From positions 1 to 11,286 of the forward strand of contig DVJK01000212.1 of assembly GCA_018716795.1 (NCBI GenBank): a stretch of DNA of 11,286 bases, given 5' to 3'. Of the stretch, positions 7,301-11,286 are shown in pieces. How positions within the stretch are numbered: position 1 is the stretch's first letter; each line of letters starts with the position of its first letter. Below the pieces are notes generated by a model, which did not search any database, was not told where the DNA came from, and saw only the letters and a program-made list of their open reading frames with translations. The stretch is from Candidatus Scatomorpha merdipullorum (GTDB taxonomy: Bacteria > Bacillota > Clostridia > Oscillospirales > Oscillospiraceae). Position numbers and translations under genes: made by a program.

Positions 7301-7318
7301 TATGTGTAATTATTCAAC
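7301..7318. promoter_or_regulatory. Second, weaker ARG-box-like palindrome
   Basis: TATGTGTAATTATTCAAC keeps the right half ATTCA, the central AT-rich spacer and the outer TG of the ARG box. It differs from the 14-bp core TGAATAATTATTCA at two positions. It overlaps the predicted transcription start of the nitroreductase gene, a position suited to repression. It lies 171 bp from the argG box, centre to centre, so one ArgR hexamer might bridge both. A chance match in an AT-rich stretch remains possible. Confidence 0.4.
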
Positions 7319-7333
7319 CGGGAGGTATGGAGG

Positions 7334-7846
7334 ATGGAATTTAAAAAGGTTGTAAGCGAACGCTACGCCTGCAAGAAGTTCGACGGCCGCCCCGTCGAGG
7401 CGGAAAAGCTCGCGGCGATACTCGAGGCCGGCCGCCTCGCGCCCACGGCGAAGAACCTGCAGGAGCAGCGCGTGTACGTCATGCAGTCGGCCGAGGTGCT
7501 TGCGAAGGTCGACGAGATAACGCCCTGCCGCTACGGCGCGGCCACCGTGCTCGCCGTCGCCTACGACAGCGCGAACGTCTTCGTCTACCCCGGCGGGAAG
7601 CACGACTCCGGCGTCGAGGACGCGGCGATTGTCGCCACGCACATGTGCCTCGCCGCGAAGGACGAGGGCGTCGAGAGCTGCTGGCTCAACCGCTTTGACC
7701 CCGACGAGGCCGCCCGGATTCTCGGCCTGCCCGAAAACGAAAAGCTCCTCATGCTCCTCGATCTGGGCTATCCCGCCGAGGGCGCGGGCCCGCTGCCCAA
7801 CCACGCCAGCCGCAAGCCCCTGAGCGAGACGGTAACGTATATGTAA
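7334..7846 (+). CDS. Nitroreductase-family FMN-dependent oxidoreductase
   Basis: This 170-aa cytoplasmic protein has the fold signature of the small FMN nitroreductase family. RYACKKFDGRPV (10-21) is the basic N-terminal phosphate-binding strand, and LAPTAKNLQEQRVYVM (35-50) is the flavin and dimer segment with N41. GVEDAAIVATHMCLAAKDEGVESCWL (93-118) is the long helix and strand, and NEKLLMLLDLGYPAE follows near residue 135. Members reduce nitro compounds, quinones or enones with NAD(P)H; the natural substrate here cannot be told. GGAGG (7321-7325) lies 8 nt before the ATG. A nearer ATG at 7327 stops after five codons. It is monocistronic, divergent from the arg operon, and ends at a shared terminator. 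Confidence 0.9.
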   Translation: MEFKKVVSERYACKKFDGRPVEAEKLAAILEAGRLAPTAKNLQEQRVYVMQSAEVLAKVDEITPCRYGAATVLAVAYDSANVFVYPGGKHDSGVEDAAIVATHMCLAAKDEGVESCWLNRFDPDEAARILGLPENEKLLMLLDLGYPAEGAGPLPNHASRKPLSETVTYM

Positions 7847-7857
7847 ATAACGCGTAC

Positions 7858-7889
7858 AAAAAGGCTCCCACAAATGTGGGAGCCTTTTT
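7858..7889. terminator. Bidirectional intrinsic terminator
   Basis: GGCTCCCACA (7863-7872) pairs perfectly with TGTGGGAGCC (7875-7884). The stem is flanked by five A on the left and five T on the right, so a U-tract follows it on both strands. It lies 11 nt past the nitroreductase stop and directly abuts the stop codon of the convergent hydrolase gene, so it should end both transcripts. Confidence 0.93.
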
Positions 7890-8605
7890 CAGCTTGCGGC
7901 GGTCAGGCTTGCGCCTGATCGCCCCAGCAGCTCTTCCAGCTGCGGGAGCAGGTATTCGAAGAGGGCGCGGTGCCCCTCCGCGCTCGGGTGAATCCCGTCG
8001 GTGGAGAAGTAGGGGTTGAAGACGCGGCGGAAGAGGAAGGCGCTGCGCGCGTCGAGTATCGGCACATTCCGGGCCGCGGCCTCGCGCAGCACGGCGAGGG
8101 AATACATCTCGTTCCAGTGCTCAATCGTCTCCGTATTGCCCAGGAATTTTATTATGCCCCGCGCGTCCGCGCGCTTGGAAATCCAGCGGAAATAGCTCCG
8201 GCCGAAGACCGGGATGGGGTTCATGGCTATGGGCCGCCCGCCCGCGGCGATAATGCGCTCGAGCAGCTCGCCGTAGTTTTCGCGGAAGCGCCCTATGGGC
8301 GTGTTGCACTCGTGCGCGGCCTCCGGCGCGGCGGCGACCTCCTGCCAGTTGAAGTCGCAGTCGTTCCCGCCGAGCATGACCAGCGTCCAGTCGCAGTCCG
8401 CGGCGTCCGCCTCATAGCGGCCGAAGCGCTCGAGCGCCGCCGTGGTCGTGCAGCCGAAGCGGCTGTGGTTGTGGACGTCTATCCCCAGCGCCGCGGCCAG
8501 CAGGTTCACAAAGGACTCGCGGCATTTGACATAGCGGCCCGGCACGTCCTTATATATGACCCCGCCGGTTATGGAATCGCCTATAACGCACAGCTTAGCG
8601 CACAT
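7889..8605 (-). CDS. SGNH/GDSL-family hydrolase
   Basis: This 238-aa serine hydrolase shows all four SGNH blocks: the nucleophile S11 in VIGDSITGG, G51 in SRFGCTT, N81 in MLGGNDCDF, and the D203/H206 pair in STDGIHPSAEG. The family includes esterases, lipases and carbohydrate or peptidoglycan O-acetyl esterases; the substrate is unknown. There is no signal peptide or membrane segment, so the protein should be cytoplasmic, and it is rich in cysteine near the N-terminus. GAGGAGG (8614-8620) lies 8 nt before the ATG. It follows the sensor kinase gene in the same direction, but has its own strong promoter flanked by palindromes. Its stop codon touches the terminator. Confidence 0.9.
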   Translation of the reverse strand: MCAKLCVIGDSITGGVIYKDVPGRYVKCRESFVNLLAAALGIDVHNHSRFGCTTTAALERFGRYEADAADCDWTLVMLGGNDCDFNWQEVAAAPEAAHECNTPIGRFRENYGELLERIIAAGGRPIAMNPIPVFGRSYFRWISKRADARGIIKFLGNTETIEHWNEMYSLAVLREAAARNVPILDARSAFLFRRVFNPYFSTDGIHPSAEGHRALFEYLLPQLEELLGRSGASLTAAS

Positions 8606-8632
8606 GAAACAGACCTCCTCACATGAATACGA

Positions 8633-8646
8633 GAAACTTTAAGTTC
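8633..8646. promoter_or_regulatory. Operator-like palindrome A, downstream of hydrolase promoter
   Basis: GAAACTTTAAGTTC contains the perfect odd-centred palindrome AACTT-T-AAGTT (8635-8645). It lies in the 5' leader of the hydrolase gene, just downstream of the predicted start. It is an inverted near-copy (12 of 14 bases) of the site at 8717-8730. Confidence 0.45.
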
Positions 8647-8657
8647 GTTTTCTGCTT

Positions 8658-8674
8658 GAGACTATTATAGTTTC
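8658..8674. promoter_or_regulatory. Operator-like palindrome B, over the -10 element
   Basis: GAGACTATTATAGTTTC is a 17-bp palindrome with one mismatched pair and a central T; its core ACTAT-T-ATAGT (8661-8671) is perfect. The -10 hexamer lies inside it. Its outer half-sites (GAGACT/AGTTTC) resemble those of palindromes A and C. Part of the symmetry comes from the TATAAT box itself, which weakens the case. Confidence 0.4.
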
Positions 8675-8692
8675 ACTTCCCGCGTTTGTCAA
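8664..8692 (-). promoter_or_regulatory. Perfect-consensus sigma-A promoter of the hydrolase gene
   Basis: On the minus strand TTGACA (8687-8692) and TATAAT (8664-8669) are both exact consensus and 17 nt apart. The start is predicted near 8657, about 50 nt upstream of the ATG. Such a strong promoter normally needs a repressor, in line with the palindromes around it. Confidence 0.93.
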
Positions 8693-8716
8693 CCAAAATT
8701 TCTATTAACGCAAAAT

Positions 8717-8730
8717 GAACTTTTAGTTTC
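8717..8730. promoter_or_regulatory. Operator-like palindrome C, upstream of hydrolase promoter
   Basis: GAACTTTTAGTTTC has the inverted halves AACT and AGTT around TTT (8718-8728). It overlaps the stop codon of the sensor kinase gene and lies 25 bp upstream of the -35 element. Its centre is 84 bp, about eight helical turns, from that of palindrome A. Confidence 0.4.
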
Positions 8731-10069
8731 CGCATTTCATCGTAAATGTGAACCGGCTGCCCTTGCCCGGCTCGCTCACGACGGAGAGGCGGCCGCCGTG
8801 CGCCTCGGCAATCTGCTTGACCATCGCGAGGCCGAGGCCGGAGCCCTTGTCGACGCCGCGGGAGGGGTCGGCCTGCCAGAAGCGCTCCCAGATATGCGGC
8901 AGGTCGCGCTTTGCGATGCCCTGCCCCGTGTCGGCGACGGAGAGCTCAAGCTCCCCATCCCGCGCGGAGAGGGAGACCGTTATCTTTCCGCCCTCGGGCG
9001 TGTACTTGCAGGCGTTCTCGACCAGGTTCTGCACCAGGCGGCTCATGAGGCCCACGTCCATGTCGGCGAAGACGCCGGGCGCAATGTCCTTCACAAGCTC
9101 GAGCCGCTTTCCCGAGGCGAGGACGGTCTCGTCCGTGACGACGTCCGCGAGCTCGCTGAGGTCGGCGCGCTCGCGGTTAATCCTCTGCGTGCCCTGGTCG
9201 AGGCGGGTGATGCTCAAAAGCTGATTTATAATGTCGCTCATGCGGCGGCCCTGCCGCTCGACCACCTCGAGGCTTTCGGCGTAGTCCTCGGCGGTCTTCG
9301 CGTTCTCGCGGGCGTACTCGCACTCGGCGAGAATGACGGCCACGGGCGTGCGCAGCTCGTGCGAGGCGTCGGAGGCGAAGCGCTTTTCGGCGTCGAAGCT
9401 CCGCTCGAGCCGGTCGAACATGCTGTCGAAGGTGGCGGCGAGGCGGTGTATCTCGTCGCGGCCGCGGTGGAGGCCTATGCGCGCCGTGAGGTCGGTCCCG
9501 TCGTTTATGGCGTCGACGGTGTCGGTTATCTGCCGCACGGGCTTGAAGGCGTGGCGGGCGATAAGCCAGCCGACGACGGCGGTTATGACGACGAGCACGG
9601 GCAGGAGGATGAGCGCGAGTATCGTTATAACCCGCGCGGCGGAGAAGTCGTTGTCCTCGTCCGTGACGCCGCGCAGCCAGACGCCGCCGTACTCGTCCGG
9701 CAGGAAGAGGTCGTAGACCAGAAGCGCCCCGTCCGCGTCCTCGACGCGGCGTATTTCGCCGTTTTTGAACTCGTCCGCGCCGGCGAAATCGCTCGCGCCC
9801 GCGCCGCCTATGAGCTCGCCCGCGGCGGAGTAGACCTGGATGTAGACCTGGTGCCGGTAGAAGTCCAGCTCGTCGAGGTCGAGGAAGCCGCCCTCATACT
9901 CCACGTCGTCTATCTCGTCGTGGACGGCGTCTATGAGCGTGCCCTCGGCGCTGCCGGATATGACACCGCGGCCCGCGATGAGTATAGTGCCCAGCACGAG
10001 GCCGACGACGAGCAGCATCATCAGCGTAAAATATATGGTGACGCGCGTCTTTATCGACAGGAACCTCAT
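8723..10069 (-). CDS. Membrane sensor histidine kinase (HAMP-HisKA-HATPase_c)
   Basis: This 448-aa two-component sensor has a first membrane helix at about 12-33 and an acidic extracytoplasmic sensor of about 113 residues (34-146) with no family I can name. A second helix follows at about 147-171, then a HAMP linker (172-225). HisKA has the phospho-accepting H237 in FASDASHELRTP. The ATPase domain has the N box NLVENACKYT (348-357), G1 box DTGQG (380-384), F-box region WERFWQAD, and G2 box GSGLGL (409-414). All catalytic boxes are intact. Its ATG shares an ATGA overlap with the response regulator stop, with AGGGAGG upstream, so the pair is co-translated and should be cognate. The signal is unknown; an envelope cue is likely. 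Confidence 0.95.
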   Translation of the reverse strand: MRFLSIKTRVTIYFTLMMLLVVGLVLGTILIAGRGVISGSAEGTLIDAVHDEIDDVEYEGGFLDLDELDFYRHQVYIQVYSAAGELIGGAGASDFAGADEFKNGEIRRVEDADGALLVYDLFLPDEYGGVWLRGVTDEDNDFSAARVITILALILLPVLVVITAVVGWLIARHAFKPVRQITDTVDAINDGTDLTARIGLHRGRDEIHRLAATFDSMFDRLERSFDAEKRFASDASHELRTPVAVILAECEYARENAKTAEDYAESLEVVERQGRRMSDIINQLLSITRLDQGTQRINRERADLSELADVVTDETVLASGKRLELVKDIAPGVFADMDVGLMSRLVQNLVENACKYTPEGGKITVSLSARDGELELSVADTGQGIAKRDLPHIWERFWQADPSRGVDKGSGLGLAMVKQIAEAHGGRLSVVSEPGKGSRFTFTMKCGN

Positions 10070-10740
10070 TTTTCCTCCCTGAGCACCCAGCCCACGCCGC
10101 GCACCGTGTGGATGAGCTTCGTGTCGAAGCCCGCGTCCACCTTGCGCCGGAGATAGCTCATGTAGACGTCGACGACGTTTGTGCCGCCCTCCCAGTCGTA
10201 GTTCCAGACGCTGTTCTCAATCGCCTCGCGCGAGAGCACCGCGCCCTTGTTGCGGACGAGGCAGTCCAGGACGGCGAACTCCTTGGCCGAGAGCTCTATC
10301 CGCCGCCCGGCGCGCGTGACGGTGTGCGCCGCCTCGTCAAGCGTGAGGTCGCCGCAGGTGAAGACGTTCGTCGCCGCGCCCGCGCTCTTTCGCGTCATGA
10401 CCCGTATGCGCGCTAAAAGCTCGTCGAAGGAAAAGGGCTTGACGAGATAGTCGTTCGCGCCGAGGTCGAGCCCCTCCACCCGGTCGGAGACCGCGTCGCG
10501 CGCGGTGAGGAAGAGCACCGGCGTCATGTCGCCCGCCTCCCTCATGCGGCGCACTGCGGAAAAGCCGTCGAGCTTCGGCATCATCACGTCGAAGACGGCG
10601 GCGTCATACTCCGCCCCGGCCAGATAGTCCAGGGCCTCGAGCCCGTCGAAGCAGGCGTCCGCGGTGTAGCCCGCCGCGCTCAGGCGCCTGACGATTATAC
10701 GGTTGAGGTCGCGCTCGTCCTCCACGACCAGTATGCGCAT
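10066..10740 (-). CDS. OmpR/PhoB-family response regulator
   Basis: This 224-aa transcription factor has an N-terminal receiver domain with acidic residues E7/D8, phospho-acceptor D51 in VFDVMMP, T79 in LFLTA and K101 in LVKPF. A winged-helix DNA-binding domain follows (about 128-222; LSAKEFAVLDCL, VVDVYMSYLRRKVD, IHTVRGVGWVLR). I choose the ATG at 10740, giving MRILVVEDE: it has GAAGGGA about 9 nt upstream and matches the family start. The in-frame ATG at 10764 would add eight unsupported residues and has no good ribosome binding site. It is the first gene of the pair, divergent from a lipoprotein gene that may be its target. Confidence 0.95.
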   Translation of the reverse strand: MRILVVEDERDLNRIIVRRLSAAGYTADACFDGLEALDYLAGAEYDAAVFDVMMPKLDGFSAVRRMREAGDMTPVLFLTARDAVSDRVEGLDLGANDYLVKPFSFDELLARIRVMTRKSAGAATNVFTCGDLTLDEAAHTVTRAGRRIELSAKEFAVLDCLVRNKGAVLSREAIENSVWNYDWEGGTNVVDVYMSYLRRKVDAGFDTKLIHTVRGVGWVLREEK

Positions 10741-10762
10741 AAAAACACGTCCCTTCCCGGCC

Positions 10763-10801
10763 ATTATGCCGCTTTTTTCTTAAAGGCACATTAAAATAAT
10801 A
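10763..10801 (-). promoter_or_regulatory. Candidate response-regulator promoter with 11-bp direct repeat
   Basis: TTAAA occurs at 10780-10784 and 10791-10795, an 11-bp period like that of OmpR-family binding sites. Two -10 candidates exist on the minus strand: TATTAT (10796-10801) and CATAAT (10763-10768). Neither has a good -35. With CATAAT the repeats occupy the -35 region, as in activator-dependent promoters; with TATTAT they overlap the start site. Autoregulation is plausible but unproven. Confidence 0.35.
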
Positions 10802-10837
10802 CCTTATTTCGCCGGGAAAGAAAATTTCAAAGTTTTT

Positions 10838-10905
10838 AAAAATGCCGCGCCGGCGCGCTGCAAAGCGCCTTTGCGCTTATTGCACAATTTCCGCCGGGCA
10901 TTTTT
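10838..10905. repeat. Structured region bounded by a 9-bp inverted repeat
   Basis: AAAAATGCC (10838-10846) and GGCATTTTT (10897-10905) are perfect inverted repeats 50 bp apart. Nested inside are the 12-bp palindrome CGCGCCGGCGCG (10846-10857) and a hairpin GCAAAG-CGC-CTTTGC (10860-10874). The element lies between the divergent response-regulator and lipoprotein genes and is probably upstream of both promoters. It could be a small palindromic element, a folded boundary between divergent promoters, or a fossil terminator. No coding sequence is seen in the 10741-11009 gap. Confidence 0.4.
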
Positions 10906-10941
10906 GGCCAGGTTTTTTGCGGATACTATGCAGCCAGTTAA

Positions 10942-10970
10942 TTGTTTTCGGTCGGATTTTGGCATAGACT
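10942..10970 (+). promoter_or_regulatory. Candidate promoter of the lipoprotein gene
   Basis: TTGTTT (10942-10947) and TAGACT (10965-10970) are 17 nt apart, putting the start near 10977 and about 33 nt upstream of the ATG. Both hexamers are imperfect, which would suit activation. An inverted repeat, CTATGC (10926-10931) and GCATAG (10962-10967), spans the region. Confidence 0.45.
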
Positions 10971-10979
10971 GAAGTTCAG
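10969..10979. promoter_or_regulatory. Palindrome at the predicted lipoprotein start site
   Basis: CTGAA-G-TTCAG is a perfect 11-bp odd-centred palindrome covering the end of the -10 element and the predicted start. The position suits a repressor site. OmpR-family regulators usually bind direct repeats, so a different regulator would be implied. Confidence 0.3.
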
Positions 10980-11009
10980 CACAGGCAAAACTACCAGGAG
11001 GAATGAAAA

Positions 11010-11286
11010 ATGAAGCAAATGAAGAAATTCGCCGCCCTGCTGCTGGCGCTCGCGATGGTATTCGCCCTCGCCGCCTGCGGCGGCGAGCCCGCCGAAAACG
11101 ACCCGCCCGCGCCCGAGGCCGAAACCCCCTCCTCCGCCCCGGAGACCGAACCCGCCGAGACCCCGGAGCCGACGCCCGACCCGACGCCCGCAGGGCCTGA
11201 GTTCGTGCAGGTTGCGATTGGGGAGACCGTGCAGCTCGAGAGCCTTGACGCCGAGCTGACGCCGAACGGCTTTAACAGCGCGCAGG
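11010..11286 (+). CDS. Lipoprotein, N-terminal part (runs off the right edge)
   Basis: An open frame of 92 codons reaches the window end without a stop. It starts with a type-II signal peptide: basic residues KQMKK, a hydrophobic stretch (about 7-22), and lipobox LAAC with the lipidated cysteine at 23. Residues 24-63 form a Pro/Thr/Glu-rich linker, with TPEPTPDPTP near its end, typical of Gram-positive surface lipoproteins. A folded domain begins with FVQVAIGETVQLESLD. AGGAGG (10996-11001) lies 8 nt before the ATG. An ATG at 11003 is too close to it and opens a different frame that lacks a signal peptide. I cannot name the function. Its divergence from the two-component genes suggests a target or signal partner of that system. 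Confidence 0.85.
   Translation, partial: MKQMKKFAALLLALAMVFALAACGGEPAENDPPAPEAETPSSAPETEPAETPEPTPDPTPAGPEFVQVAIGETVQLESLDAELTPNGFNSAQ

Noticed and set aside
8633..8647. LexA (SOS) box in the hydrolase leader
   Set aside because: On the minus strand CGAAC-TTAAA-GTTTC resembles the Gram-positive LexA box, but the central spacer is 5 nt where 4 is required. The neighbouring copies do not fit either, and an SOS role for this hydrolase has no other support.
8664..8722. Intrinsic terminator after the sensor kinase gene
   Set aside because: The only pairing, GCGTT with AACGC around a long AT-rich loop, is weak and not followed by a U-tract.
8798..10156. 452-codon open frame on the plus strand opposite the sensor kinase
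   Set aside because: It is antisense to a kinase with every catalytic box intact. The composition is typical of a reverse-strand shadow and no family motif is visible.
11003..11200. Open frame from the ATG at 11003, reading Arg/Pro-rich sequence
   Set aside because: The ATG is only 1 nt from AGGAGG. The frame starting at 11010 has proper spacing, a signal peptide and a lipobox, so this one is out of frame with the real gene.

Overview
The window is GC-rich chromosomal DNA with a strong preference for G/C at third codon positions, clear AGGAGG-type ribosome binding sites and sigma-A style promoters. Together with the gene content (ArgR-type operator, bifunctional-type ArgJ, OmpR-type two-component pair, lipoprotein with a Pro/Thr/Glu linker), this fits a high-GC member of the Clostridia, such as a gut Oscillospiraceae or Christensenellales relative. 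That placement is an inference; no rRNA or other marker gene is present. I see no phage, IS, tRNA or CRISPR genes.

Region 1 (1-170) has no gene. It holds a small hairpin at the left edge and a large perfect palindrome (core 101-130) that looks like a dispersed palindromic repeat, because neither side of it has a U-tract.

Region 2 (171-7147) is a six-gene arginine biosynthesis operon on the minus strand, transcribed argG-argH-argC-argJ-argB-argD. From argH on the genes overlap or lie within about 15 nt of each other. The only large gap is the 87 nt between argG and argH, which holds a very stable GC hairpin. ArgJ makes N-acetylglutamate and recycles the acetyl group. ArgB, ArgC and ArgD convert N-acetylglutamate to N-acetylornithine, and ArgJ releases ornithine. 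After carbamoylation by ArgF, which is not in this window, ArgG and ArgH turn citrulline into arginine. The argG promoter has a near-consensus ARG box across its -35 element, so ArgR repression with arginine as co-repressor is expected.

Region 3 (7148-7889) has a divergent nitroreductase-family gene on the plus strand. Its own promoter is followed by a second, weaker ARG-box-like palindrome. The gene ends at a bidirectional terminator shared with the convergent SGNH hydrolase gene.

Region 4 (7889-10740, minus strand) runs response regulator, sensor kinase, SGNH/GDSL hydrolase in transcription order. The hydrolase has its own perfect-consensus promoter, set among three related palindromes that look like operators.

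Region 5 (10741-11286) is a structured divergent intergenic region, then the start of a lipoprotein gene on the plus strand that runs off the right edge. Its divergence from the two-component genes suggests, without proving, a regulatory link.

Most of the window is ordinary metabolism. The points most worth checking are the operator cluster in front of the hydrolase, the possible joint ArgR control of the arg operon and the nitroreductase, and the palindromic repeat downstream of argD.
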